From positions 558,001 through 622,000 of the forward strand of contig NZ_SLXD01000001.1 of NCBI RefSeq assembly GCF_004340905.1: a stretch of DNA of 64,000 nt, given 5' to 3'. A model generated the notes under the pieces. It did no database searches and was not told the origin of the DNA. It saw only the letters and a list, made by a program, of their open reading frames with translations. This document shows positions 23,734-31,947 of the stretch, piece by piece (within the stretch, counting starts at the first letter, position 1; the number at the start of each line of letters is the position of its first letter). The DNA comes from Rubrivivax gelatinosus (lineage in GTDB: Bacteria > Pseudomonadota > Gammaproteobacteria > Burkholderiales > Burkholderiaceae_C). The position numbers and the translations under genes are program-made.

Positions 23734-24576
23734 ATGGCACCCCTTCCCGCTCGCGCCACTCCCTTCATCCTCGAAGACACCTACGTCCGGCAAGATGAGC
23801 AAGGCCGCTACTCCCTCAACGATCTCCACGTAGCAGCTGGCGGCCAACCTCGGCACCAGCCGAGCAACTGGCTGCGCACGGCTCAGGCGCAGGAGCTCGC
23901 CGCGGCCGCGAGCAATTCCTCAGATTCGAGGAATTGCCCATCGATCTCCTCGGTGCAGCAACGCGGGACCTTTGTCGTCCGTGACCTGGTCTACGCCTAC
24001 GCGATGTGGATCAGCCCAGAGTTCCACCTGAAGGTCATCCGCACCTTCGACGCCGTCGTCACCGGCCGCCTGTCGCCGGCTGCCGAGCCCGTCGGCGCCG
24101 TCTCCGGCCTGCCGGCCGCCAAGCTGATCAGCCTGCAGAACCAGAGCTGGTCACTGATCCAGCGGCTGCGCGCCGAGCGCGACCCCGAGCTGCGACGCGC
24201 GCTCTACGCGCAGCTGGCTGTCGTCATGGGCGACCTCGGCCAGGCGGCGCCGGCGCTGGAGAACATCGGCCGCGATGCCCCGGCCGTGCCGGCGGTCGTT
24301 GCCGACTTCTGGAAGGTCTACGTCCAGCTCGAGGCGAAGGGCGTGCGGCTGAACCACCACCGCAACCCGTCGCTCATCGCCGTGAACCTGCGCCACTTCG
24401 TCAAGGCCGCGGCCGAGCACAAGCTGCGTGCACCCCTGGCGCAGGCGCTGCGCGACAGCCTGAGGCTGAGTCGCGCGCCGCGCTTCGTCGACGCTCGCAA
24501 CGTCAAGAGCGGGCTGCTCGGCACGGCGATCTTCTGCTGGGTCTTCGAGGCCGAGCCGGAAGGCGGTGCGCAATGA
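23734..24576 (+). CDS. KilA-N domain antirepressor-like protein
   Basis: 280 residues. Residues 1-110 form a KilA-N DNA-binding domain (YSLNDLHVAAGG, QPSNWLRTAQAQEL, TFVVRDLVYAYAMWISPEFHLKVIRTFD). Next comes a segment shared with the Rha protein (QSWSLIQRLRAERDPELRRALY). The last 90 residues (VADFWKVYVQLEAKG to FVDARNVKSG and FCWVFEAE) match the C-terminus of the prophage primase/helicase. The first ATG after CACGGAGGCC is taken. P1 Ant also belongs to this antirepressor group. The stop overlaps the next gene by ATGA. Confidence 0.85.
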   Translation: MAPLPARATPFILEDTYVRQDEQGRYSLNDLHVAAGGQPRHQPSNWLRTAQAQELAAAASNSSDSRNCPSISSVQQRGTFVVRDLVYAYAMWISPEFHLKVIRTFDAVVTGRLSPAAEPVGAVSGLPAAKLISLQNQSWSLIQRLRAERDPELRRALYAQLAVVMGDLGQAAPALENIGRDAPAVPAVVADFWKVYVQLEAKGVRLNHHRNPSLIAVNLRHFVKAAAEHKLRAPLAQALRDSLRLSRAPRFVDARNVKSGLLGTAIFCWVFEAEPEGGAQ

Positions 24577-24788
24577 GGCCCGCACCTGCCATGACGCGGC
24601 CGATGCTGCCATACCCCCAGCTGCTTGATCTGCTCGACGAGGCCGAGGTCGGCCTGGCCGGTCTGCTGGACCTGCTGGACAAGGCCGGCAACGCCAAGGC
24701 GGACTGCACGCAGCTCGCCCACCTGATCCGGCCCTTCCATCAGAAGATCGCCGCCGCCACCAACGACCTGCACGACATGAAGGTCTGA
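24573..24788 (+). CDS. Small helical protein, copy 2 (unknown function)
   Basis: 71 residues, differing from copy 1 at positions 6 (Ala for Gly), 19 (Asp for Thr) and 50 (His for Tyr). The DNA is also nearly identical, so the duplication is recent or the copies are kept alike by conversion, whereas the adjacent antirepressors are unrelated at their N-termini. Confidence 0.75.
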   Translation: MRPAPAMTRPMLPYPQLLDLLDEAEVGLAGLLDLLDKAGNAKADCTQLAHLIRPFHQKIAAATNDLHDMKV

Positions 24789-24807
24789 CGAGACCAGGCA
24801 ACAAGAA

Positions 24808-24834
24808 AAGGGCCCCCGCAGGGGCCCTTATCGT
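24808..24834. terminator. Bidirectional terminator between the KilA-N cassette and portal gene
   Basis: GGGCCCC and GGGGCCC form a 7-bp stem with loop CGCA. TTAT follows on the plus strand, and TTTTCTTGTT follows on the minus strand, so it can end both converging transcripts. Confidence 0.8.
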
Positions 24835-24862
24835 GGTGGTGACTGGGACAGTCGCCCGGCAT

Positions 24863-25909
24863 CTACCTGACGGGGTCGGTTTGCCCCGTCTTGTCGCCCT
24901 CGCCGTCATCGACGACGTACGGCTCGAAGCTGATCACATCCTCGCCGAGCCAAGCGTTCACGGCGCGCAGCCGCTCCTGCAGCGGCCGGATCTCGTTGCG
25001 CGCGAACACCTTCGCCGCCGGCAGCACGGCGCCGAAGCCGCCGGTGTTGCCCGGCACGATGCCCAGCAACTGCGGCGGGATGCGGTGCGCGGCGAGCATG
25101 TCGTCGCGGCTGACCGCCTTGATGTTCAGGAACTCGTCCTTCGCCGCGACCTCGCTGACGGGGATCAGCTGAATGCCGTCCTTCTTGCCGTTCGGGCTGT
25201 ACAGGAAGAGGTTGCGGAAGTTCCCCGGGCCCTTGCTGTCGCGAAGCGCCTGCCGGATCGCGTCGATGTCGCCCTGCTGCTGTGCCGGGTCGGAGATGTA
25301 CAGGATGAAGCCGGCGTGGCTGCCGTTGTTGTAGTACTTGCGCCGGAAGAGCGTCGCCGACTCGTTCAGCCAGGCCGACTGCAGCGCGGACAGGTACTCG
25401 GGCAGGCCGTACACCTCCTGGTGGATGTCGGCTTCGCGAAGGTGGTGGATCGTGCCGCGATCGAACTGGTGCTCGTCGCGCCAGCCGCGCACGAAGAAGT
25501 AGTCGTCGAGGTCGGCCCCGCGGCGGACATACTTGGCCAGCGCGTGCTGCAGCCGCACCATGCGGCCGGTTCTGCTCCCTCGCCGCTCCAAGTAGGCGTT
25601 CCCGAAGATCAGGAAGTCCAGCACCCAGGCCGAGAAGGTCGCCCGGTCGAGCAGCGGGTGCTCGATGAAGGTGCTCGCGATGACGTTGCGCTTGAAGTAG
25701 ATCGCCGAACTGTGGTGCACCGCAGCGCGGAAGCTGGTGGCCAGCCCCTCCCAGGACACCGGCGGCTCGTACCAGCGGCCGTTGAGCCAGCACTCGACGT
25801 AGTCGAGGATTTCGCGCCGGTCCATCACGGGGACCGGGTCGCCGAAGGTGAAGGCCTCCAGTCGTGCGGCGTCGGCAGCCGGCGCGGCGCCGGCGGTGGG
25901 GGTGTCCAT
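24863..25909 (-). CDS. Q: Phage portal protein (P2 gpQ family)
   Basis: 348 residues, close to the 344 of P2 gpQ. It forms the dodecameric portal at one capsid vertex through which DNA is packaged. Family features include VECWLNGRWYEPPVSWEGLA near the start, HPLLDRATFSAWVLDFLIFGNAYLE, YFKRNVIAST, LFRRKYYNNGSHAGFILYISD and the HRIPPQLLGIVPGNTGGFG segment. The start at MDTPTAG overlaps the terminase stop as TGATG. Like P2 it is transcribed leftward with P. Confidence 0.94.
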   Translation of the reverse strand: MDTPTAGAAPAADAARLEAFTFGDPVPVMDRREILDYVECWLNGRWYEPPVSWEGLATSFRAAVHHSSAIYFKRNVIASTFIEHPLLDRATFSAWVLDFLIFGNAYLERRGSRTGRMVRLQHALAKYVRRGADLDDYFFVRGWRDEHQFDRGTIHHLREADIHQEVYGLPEYLSALQSAWLNESATLFRRKYYNNGSHAGFILYISDPAQQQGDIDAIRQALRDSKGPGNFRNLFLYSPNGKKDGIQLIPVSEVAAKDEFLNIKAVSRDDMLAAHRIPPQLLGIVPGNTGGFGAVLPAAKVFARNEIRPLQERLRAVNAWLGEDVISFEPYVVDDGEGDKTGQTDPVR

Positions 25910-27693
25910 CAGCAGATCTCCAAGATGCTGTTGCCCTCGGAGGTCGCGCCTTCGAGGGGTTCGTTGTCCATCGCATGCATGCAAGCCCAGGCCAGGTCGG
26001 CGTGCCCGGTCTCGTCGCTTCGGCCGGCGTCGTAGGTGACGGCGCGGCCGGAGGCCGTCAGGGTCTTGCGGATCGCCAGGAAGGCGTGCGCCAGGTCGAC
26101 CCAGGACGCGTCGAACTCAAGCCGGCCCTTCGAGATCACCGACTTCGCCTTCAGCACCAGGCGGGTCTTGACCTCGACCGAGTAGTTGATCGCCTTGGCC
26201 TGCGGGAAGAACTTCGACACCAGCTGGTAGACGCCTTGGCCGATGCCCGTGGTGTCGATGCCGATGTGCGTGACGTTGTAGGTCTGGGTGATCTTGCGGA
26301 TCGCCTCGGCCTGGGCCTCGAAGTCCAGGCCCCGGAACTGGTGGCGCTCCAGCGCGCGGAACTTCCCGCCCGGCGTGGCCGGCGGCGCCAGCACGACGAG
26401 GCCGGCGGTGTCGCCGGTGTGGCTCGGGTCGTAGCCGACCCAGACCGGCCGCCAGCCGAACGGGCGCTGCGTGAAAGGCTTGTAGTCGTCCCAGACCTCC
26501 CACGAGTCGACCATGCCGCGCTGCAGCTCGGAGAGCGGGAAGACGCTGTGCGAGTCGTCGATGAACTCGCACATCAGCAGGTTGGCGAACTCCTCGGGGT
26601 TGTATTCGAGGCGCAGCTCGTCGATGTCGAAGAGGTTGCAGCCGCCGGCCGCCGCGTCCAGGATCGTGACGATGTTCCGCCACACGCGATCCTCGCCAGT
26701 GAAGCCGCCGGCGAGCCGGTCGTGCGACAGGTCCAGCGCGATGCGGTCGGACTTCTCGCGGCGCTTGTTGAAGCGGTCGCCGCTCCAGTGCGCGTAGGCC
26801 TCGTGCTGGATGCTCGACGGCGTCGAGAAGTAGGTCTTCCGCCAGTGCTTGTGCATCGCCATGCCGCTGGCGACCTTGTTCAGCTCTTCGAAGCGGTGGG
26901 TCCAGAAGAACTCGTCGAAGTAGAAGTTCCCGTGGTAGCCCTGGGCGGTCTTCGCGTTGGTTCCCAGGAAGTACAGCGTGGCGCCGTTGGACAGGACGAT
27001 CGGGTCGCCGGTGAGCTGCACACCGCAGGCCTCCTGGGCGAAGGCCACGATGTACTGCCGGAAGATGTGCGCCTGCGCCTTCGAGGCCGATAGGAAGATC
27101 TGGTTGCGGCCGGTCTCGATCGCGTCGGCCAGCGCCTCCCGGGCGAAGTACCAAGTCGCGCCGATCTGGCGCGACTTGAGGATCATCCGGGTGCGCTCGT
27201 GCCCGTTGCGGAACCACACCTTCTGGTAGCCGAACAGGCTGTCGCGGAAGGCGTCGAGCAGCTTCTCGTGCTGCTCCTCGTCGATGTGGTTGCGGTCGGG
27301 GCGCTTCTTGGGGCCGGCGTTGCGGCGCTCGATGTTCGGGTTGAGGTCGGCTTCCTTGCCCGTCTGCTCGTAGCGGCGCACGCGCGCCAGGCGCTCGATT
27401 TGGCGCCCCAGCAGGTCGATCTCCTTGAAGTCCCCGCCGGTCTTCTGGTCCTTGCCGATCAGCTGCACCAGCCGGGCCTCGAGCGCTCCCTCGACGCGCT
27501 CGGTGGGTTGCGCCTTGTCCCAGGCCTCGGCATCCTTCCAGGTCTGAACAGTGGTGCGCGCCTCGCCGAGGTACTCGGCGATCGAAGAGATGCGCCAGCC
27601 TTGCCAGTAGAGGTGCCGCGCGGCGCGGCGGTTGCCGGCGCTGCGCTCTGCGGCCGGCACGGTCGGCGTCTGTACAGGGGCTGCTGAGGTCAC
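25909..27693 (-). CDS. P: Terminase large subunit, ATPase/nuclease (P2 gpP family)
   Basis: 594 residues, against 590 in P2. It drives DNA packaging and cuts the cos-type ends. An N-terminal helix-turn-helix (ISSIAEYLGEARTTVQTWK) is followed by the ATPase with a Walker A-like KSRQIGATWYFARE and Walker B FYFDEFFW. The nuclease domain begins near VGYDPSHTGDTAGLVV with further acids at GIDTTGIG and DETGHADLAWA. First gene of the leftward packaging operon. Confidence 0.95.
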   Translation of the reverse strand: MTSAAPVQTPTVPAAERSAGNRRAARHLYWQGWRISSIAEYLGEARTTVQTWKDAEAWDKAQPTERVEGALEARLVQLIGKDQKTGGDFKEIDLLGRQIERLARVRRYEQTGKEADLNPNIERRNAGPKKRPDRNHIDEEQHEKLLDAFRDSLFGYQKVWFRNGHERTRMILKSRQIGATWYFAREALADAIETGRNQIFLSASKAQAHIFRQYIVAFAQEACGVQLTGDPIVLSNGATLYFLGTNAKTAQGYHGNFYFDEFFWTHRFEELNKVASGMAMHKHWRKTYFSTPSSIQHEAYAHWSGDRFNKRREKSDRIALDLSHDRLAGGFTGEDRVWRNIVTILDAAAGGCNLFDIDELRLEYNPEEFANLLMCEFIDDSHSVFPLSELQRGMVDSWEVWDDYKPFTQRPFGWRPVWVGYDPSHTGDTAGLVVLAPPATPGGKFRALERHQFRGLDFEAQAEAIRKITQTYNVTHIGIDTTGIGQGVYQLVSKFFPQAKAINYSVEVKTRLVLKAKSVISKGRLEFDASWVDLAHAFLAIRKTLTASGRAVTYDAGRSDETGHADLAWACMHAMDNEPLEGATSEGNSILEIC

Positions 27694-27718
27694 CGATCGA
27701 GGCTATCTGCGGGCCTCT

Positions 27719-27769
27719 CGCGCGCGACCACAGCCATGCGCGGCTGGCATCCAGCCGCACCCGCGCGCG
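27719..27769. promoter_or_regulatory. Divergent late control region with inverted repeat
   Basis: Between the leftward P and rightward O genes, GCGGCTGG (27740-27747) and CCAGCCGC (27751-27758) form a perfect inverted repeat around CAT, flanked on both sides by CGCGCGCG runs. CCAGCCGCACC followed by CGCGCGCG recurs at 34244-34265 before the baseplate operon. P2-type late promoters need an Ogr/Delta activator and an Ogr-like gene is present, so this is a candidate late promoter element. It is not the classical TGT-N12-ACA box. Confidence 0.4.
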
Positions 27770-27834
27770 TTGAATCCAGCGGCGGCGGCAATGAGCATCG
27801 TCGGTGTCCCTCACACCCGACCAGGCACGACGAC

Positions 27835-28680
27835 ATGGCTCAGAAATCGAAGTGGTTCCGCGTGGCCACTGAAGGCGCGACGACCGACGGCCGCCGCATC
27901 GAACGCTCGTGGATCGAGCAGATGGCCGCCAACTTCGACCCGAAGCGATACGGCGCGCGCGTCTGGCTGGAGCACTTCCGGGGCATCTACCCCGACAGCG
28001 CGTTCCGCGCCTATGGCGACGTCGTCGGCCTGAAGGCCGAGAAGGTCGAGGACGGCAAGCTCGGCCTGTTCGCGCAGATCGCGCCGCTGCCCGAGCTCGT
28101 CGACATGGTCGGCAAGGGCCAGAAGATCTACACCTCGATCGAAGTGAACCCCAAGTTCGCCGACACCGGCGAGGCCTACCTGACGGGCCTGGCCGTCACG
28201 GACAGCCCGGCCAGCCTCGGCACCGAGGTGCTGGCGTTCGCGCAACAGCACCCGGACGCCAACCCGTTCACGAAGCGCAAGAGCCACGCCGACGCGCTGT
28301 TCACCGCGGCCGTCGAGGCCTCCCTCCAGTTCGAAGACGTCGCAGACGAGGACACCGGCGTGCAGCGCTTCGCGGCGCAGCTGCGCTCGCTCGTCGACCG
28401 CTTCAAGTCGCGCGCCAAGGGCGATGACGCCCGCTTCGGCGAAGTCGTCACCGCGCTGGGCGACATGTCCGAGGCCTTCGAGGCCGCGCTCGACGACCAG
28501 GCCGAGCAGTTCAAGGCCGCCGGCGACCGGCTGAAGAAGCTCGAGGACCAGGTCGTGAAGCTGTCGGCCGACCTGAAGGCCGCCCAGGACACGCTGGCCA
28601 AGGTCGACAAGACCGAGAACCACTCGACGCAGCGCCCGCCGGCCACCGGCGGTCCCGGCCAGGTCGTCACCGACTGCTGA
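27835..28680 (+). CDS. O: Capsid scaffolding protein/maturation protease (P2 gpO family)
   Basis: 281 residues (P2 has 284). The N-terminal serine protease domain has the expected triad Asp18 (TTDGRR), His47 (WLEHFRG) and Ser101 (IYTSIEV). The C-terminal part from about residue 180 is a long charged coiled coil (FKAAGDRLKKLEDQVVKLSADL) that scaffolds the capsid shell. It should cleave itself and gpN during head assembly. Confidence 0.93.
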   Translation: MAQKSKWFRVATEGATTDGRRIERSWIEQMAANFDPKRYGARVWLEHFRGIYPDSAFRAYGDVVGLKAEKVEDGKLGLFAQIAPLPELVDMVGKGQKIYTSIEVNPKFADTGEAYLTGLAVTDSPASLGTEVLAFAQQHPDANPFTKRKSHADALFTAAVEASLQFEDVADEDTGVQRFAAQLRSLVDRFKSRAKGDDARFGEVVTALGDMSEAFEAALDDQAEQFKAAGDRLKKLEDQVVKLSADLKAAQDTLAKVDKTENHSTQRPPATGGPGQVVTDC

Positions 28681-28729
28681 CCCGCCGCCCGCAGCCCCCC
28701 CTCACACCATCCCTGGAGCACACCACACC

Positions 28730-29743
28730 ATGCGCAACGAGACCCGCGCGGCCGTCAACGCCTACCTCTCCCAGCTCGCCAAGCTCTCCGGCGTCGACAG
28801 CGCCGAGAAGCAGTTCACCGTCGCCCCGAGCGTCCAGCAGACGCTGGAATCGAAGATCCAGGAGTCGAGCGCCTTCCTCTCGCAGATCAACGTCATCGGC
28901 GTGCGCGAGCTGCAGGGCGAGAAGCTCGGCCTGGGCGTCACCGGCCCGGTGGCCAGCCGCACGGACACGACGCAGAAGGACCGCGCGCCGCGTGACATCA
29001 CGACGCTCGACGCCGACGGCTACCTGTGCCGCAAGACCGACTTCGACACCTTCCTCTCCTACGCGAAGCTGGACGCCTGGGCCAAGTTCCCCAACTTCCA
29101 GCAGCTGGTGCGCGACGCGATCATCCAGCGTCAGGCACTGGACCGCATGATCATCGGCTTCCACGGCATCGAGGCGGCCACCGAGACCAACCTCGCGACC
29201 CACCCGATGCTGCAGGACGTCAACATCGGCTGGCTGCAGAAGATCCGCGCCGCGGCAGACCCGCGCGTGCTGGACAGCGGCAAGACGCCCGGCAAGGTGA
29301 CCTTCGGCCCGGCCGCGGGCGCCGACTACAAGAACCTCGACGCGCTCGTCTACGACGCGGTGCAACTGCTCGACCCCTGGTACCGCGAAGACCCGAGTCT
29401 GCGCGCCTTCGTCTCGCGAGACCTGGTGCACGACAAGCTGTTCCCGCTGGTCAACGACTCGCAGGACGCGACCGAGAAGGTGGCCGCCGATGTCCTCATC
29501 GGCGCCAAGCGCCTGGGCGGCCTGCAGCCGGTGCAGGTGCCCTATTTCCCCGAGGGCACTGTGCTCATCACGAGCTTCAAGAACCTGTCCATCTACTGGC
29601 AGGAAGGTGGCCGCCGCCGCACGGTGGTCGACAACGCCAAGCGCGACCGGATCGAGAACTACGAGTCCAGCAACGACGCCTACGTCGTCGAGGACTACGG
29701 CATGGTCGGCCTGGTCGAGAAGATCGAGCCGCTCAACGCCTGA
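28730..29743 (+). CDS. N: Major capsid protein (P2 gpN family)
   Basis: 337 residues with the HK97 fold inferred from the family. Landmarks include the N-terminal RNETRAAVNAYLSQLAKLSGV, FLSQINVIGVRELQGEKLG, QKDRAPRDITTLD, and near the end SIYWQEGGRRRTVVDNAKRDRIENYESSNDAYVVEDY. The N-terminal arm is probably removed by gpO. CCTGGAG lies 12 bases before the ATG. Confidence 0.95.
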   Translation: MRNETRAAVNAYLSQLAKLSGVDSAEKQFTVAPSVQQTLESKIQESSAFLSQINVIGVRELQGEKLGLGVTGPVASRTDTTQKDRAPRDITTLDADGYLCRKTDFDTFLSYAKLDAWAKFPNFQQLVRDAIIQRQALDRMIIGFHGIEAATETNLATHPMLQDVNIGWLQKIRAAADPRVLDSGKTPGKVTFGPAAGADYKNLDALVYDAVQLLDPWYREDPSLRAFVSRDLVHDKLFPLVNDSQDATEKVAADVLIGAKRLGGLQPVQVPYFPEGTVLITSFKNLSIYWQEGGRRRTVVDNAKRDRIENYESSNDAYVVEDYGMVGLVEKIEPLNA

Positions 29744-29754
29744 CGGGGAATCGC

Positions 29755-30462
29755 ATGGCCAAGAGCCCGGTCATGCTCGCCCGCGAGCGCAAGCTCGCGG
29801 CGCGGGCGGCGCAGACCACGCCGCATGGCGCCACAGTCACCGGCAGCGCCTACGAGCTGATGCTGGCGCAGCTCATCGAGCACAAGCGCGCGCTGAAGGA
29901 CATCCAGAGCGTCGAGCGCAAGATCGAAGCGAAGCGCAGCTTCCTGCCGGTCTACGACGCCTGGGTGACGGCCGCGCTGGAGCACGGCCGCGGCGCGCAG
30001 GACCTGGTGCTGATGACGCTGCTCGTGTGGTACCTTGACGTGGGCGATTTCGCCCGCGGCCTGGCCGTCGCAGAGTACGCCATCCGCCACGGACTCACGC
30101 TGCCCGACCAGTACGACCGCAAGCTGCCGACGCTGCTGCTGGATGAAGTCGCCGGCGCCGCGCTGGCCGGCAAGATTCCGGCGGAGACCGCCCTGCAGGT
30201 GCTGCAGCAGGTCGAGGCGCTGACCGCCGAGCACGACGCGCCCGACCAGGCGCGCGCGAAGCTGCAGAAGGCGATCGGTTACGCGCTGATCGGCCGGCTG
30301 TGGGCCAGCGACGTCGACATCGCCGCGCTGCCGCAGGACGTCGCCCAGGCAGCCCTGCCACCCCTGCGCCGCGCGCTCGAACTGTTCGAGGGCGTCGGCG
30401 TGAAGAAGGACATCGAGCGCCTCGAACGCCGGCTGAAGGCCGCCGGCGGCGAAGGCGCGTGA
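29755..30462 (+). CDS. M: Terminase small subunit/endonuclease (P2 gpM family)
   Basis: 235 residues. It recognises DNA for packaging together with gpP. A basic N-terminus (MLARERKLAARAA) and YELMLAQLIEHKRALKDIQSVERKIEAKRSFLPVYDAWV, followed by an all-helical body, match the gpM family. It starts 12 bases after the capsid gene, with GGGG just upstream. Confidence 0.92.
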   Translation: MAKSPVMLARERKLAARAAQTTPHGATVTGSAYELMLAQLIEHKRALKDIQSVERKIEAKRSFLPVYDAWVTAALEHGRGAQDLVLMTLLVWYLDVGDFARGLAVAEYAIRHGLTLPDQYDRKLPTLLLDEVAGAALAGKIPAETALQVLQQVEALTAEHDAPDQARAKLQKAIGYALIGRLWASDVDIAALPQDVAQAALPPLRRALELFEGVGVKKDIERLERRLKAAGGEGA

Positions 30463-30498
30463 TACCGATCGGCCCCGCGCCCCGGGGGCTCGGGCTGA

Positions 30499-30526
30499 GT
30501 CCAGGGCGGCGCAAGCCGCCCTGGAC
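30499..30526 (+). other. Perfect 12-bp hairpin between M and L
   Basis: GTCCAGGGCGGC pairs fully with GCCGCCCTGGAC across a GCAA tetraloop. No T-run follows (GTTGACG), so it is more likely an RNA processing or stability element than a terminator. Confidence 0.6.
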
Positions 30527-30556
30527 GTTGACGCCCGATCACCCCCGACCTACACC

Positions 30557-31027
30557 ATGAGCTTCCTCGGCAGCACCATCCCTCCGACGGCTGAAGAAGA
30601 GCCGCCGCTGGCCAACGACGGCTTCGCGCCGGAGATCGACCTGCAGGCGGTGCGCGCGGCGATCCGGCTCGACGGCACCGTGACGCCGGCGCGGCTGCGC
30701 CACGCCGTGACCAACGCGGTGCTGGAGGTCAACGCCGCGATCGCCGACTGGCGAGCCGCGCAGCGGGCGGCGGGCTACGACACGCTCGCCGAGGTCCCTG
30801 GTCCAAGGCTGGGAGAGGAGCGCGCGCTGGTTCTGCACTACCTGCGCGCCGTGTACGCATCCGCGCATGCGAGCCTAGTGGAGGCCTACCGGGACTTCGA
30901 CACGACCGGCGCCGGCGACAAGCGCGCCGAGAAGCTCGAGCTCAGCGCCGACGCGCTGCGCCGTGACAGCCAGTGGGCGATCGCGGATCTCGTCGGCCGC
31001 CGGCGCACGACCGTGGAGCTGATCTGA
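30557..31027 (+). CDS. L: Head completion protein (P2 gpL family)
   Basis: 156 residues. It closes the filled head before tail joining. The family pattern of an N-terminal loop followed by IRLDGTVTPARLRHAVTNAVLEVNAAIADWR and a helical C-terminus ending in DLVGRRRTTVELI is seen. TGATG overlap leads to gene X. Confidence 0.9.
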   Translation: MSFLGSTIPPTAEEEPPLANDGFAPEIDLQAVRAAIRLDGTVTPARLRHAVTNAVLEVNAAIADWRAAQRAAGYDTLAEVPGPRLGEERALVLHYLRAVYASAHASLVEAYRDFDTTGAGDKRAEKLELSADALRRDSQWAIADLVGRRRTTVELI

Positions 31028-31233
31028 TGCAGGTGCGCGCGCTCCAGGGCGACACCGTCGACGCGCTGTGCTGGCGCCACCTCGGCCGCACGCAGGGCGT
31101 CGTCGAAGCGACGCTCGAACTCAACAAGGGTCTGGCCGCGAGCAGCGTGCTCGCCGCCGGGCAGCTGGTCGAGCTGGCCGAGCCGGCGGCCAGCACCACC
31201 ACCACCCGCTCGACCGTCCAGCTCTGGGAGTGA
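31027..31233 (+). CDS. X: Tail protein X, LysM-like (P2 gpX family)
   Basis: 68 residues: VRALQGDTVDALCWRHLGRTQGVVEATLELNKGLA is the LysM-like fold typical of gpX, which contributes to the tail. It overlaps the L stop by one base. Confidence 0.9.
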   Translation: MQVRALQGDTVDALCWRHLGRTQGVVEATLELNKGLAASSVLAAGQLVELAEPAASTTTTRSTVQLWE

Positions 31234-31240
31234 CCCCGAC

Positions 31241-31642
31241 ATGCCTCCGGAAACCGTCCCGAACACCGCCAGCCTGACGGCTGGCTCCCTGGCTGCGATC
31301 GCCGCCGGCATGCCCTCGGGCCTCACCATCGCCGCGGCCATCGTCGGCGGCCTCATCGCGGTCTGGATGGAGCACAGCGACGAGATCTCGATCAGCCTGC
31401 GCTGGGTCGGCGGCGCCGCCCTGCGCGTCATCGTGTCGGCCGCCGCCGGCATCGCGCTCGCCGCGATCGCGCTGGCGATCGCGGCGCATCCGGAGAGCGT
31501 GCTGGCGCCTATCGCCGGCGCGCCGGAGTGGGCCCTGGCCGGCGTGATCGCCGCCAGCGTCCGAAAGTTCGCGCCCCTGGCCTGGTCGGCCGCCACCGCC
31601 TGGCTGCAGCGCAAGACCACCCGGGCGGCCGCTGAGGAGTGA
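31241..31642 (+). CDS. Phage membrane protein, probable holin
   Basis: 133 residues with three hydrophobic helices (TIAAAIVGGLIAVWM, ALRVIVSAAAGIALAAIALAIAA, WALAGVIAASV) and a basic C-terminus. It lies between gpX and the lysozyme, where P2-like phages carry gpY-type holins, and should form the inner membrane lesion that lets the lysozyme out. Confidence 0.7.
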   Translation: MPPETVPNTASLTAGSLAAIAAGMPSGLTIAAAIVGGLIAVWMEHSDEISISLRWVGGAALRVIVSAAAGIALAAIALAIAAHPESVLAPIAGAPEWALAGVIAASVRKFAPLAWSAATAWLQRKTTRAAAEE

Positions 31643-31644
31643 CC

Positions 31645-31947
31645 ATGGACCTGCTGTTCGGCCTCGCGTGCATCCTCGTCGCCGGCGTCGTCATGACGCT
31701 GGCCCTCGTGATCCTCGGGACGTCGGCGCGCCGCGAGCTGTCGCTGCGCACCGCCGCGGCGGCCACGCTCGCGCTGAGCGGCGTCGGCCTGCTGGTGCTG
31801 GGCATCGACGGTGCCCAGGCCGGCGCCGAGCGCTGGCTGGCGCTGCTGCTGCCGCTGGCGGCCGCGCTGTGGAGCGCACACGCCTGGCGCCACCGGCGCC
31901 GCCGCGCTGCGGCCAGGCCTCCGCTCACCGCGAGGCGCTCGTGGTGA
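31645..31947 (+). CDS. Small membrane protein of the lysis region
   Basis: 100 residues with three predicted helices and a strongly basic C-terminus (HAWRHRRRRAAARPP). I do not recognise a family. It may be an antiholin or second holin. ATG 31645 follows GAGGAG. Confidence 0.65.
   Translation: MDLLFGLACILVAGVVMTLALVILGTSARRELSLRTAAAATLALSGVGLLVLGIDGAQAGAERWLALLLPLAAALWSAHAWRHRRRRAAARPPLTARRSW

Noticed and set aside
27803-27822. TGT-N12-ACC as a P2 Ogr box before gene O
   Set aside because: The classical box needs TGT-N12-ACA; the last base differs and the match could be chance.
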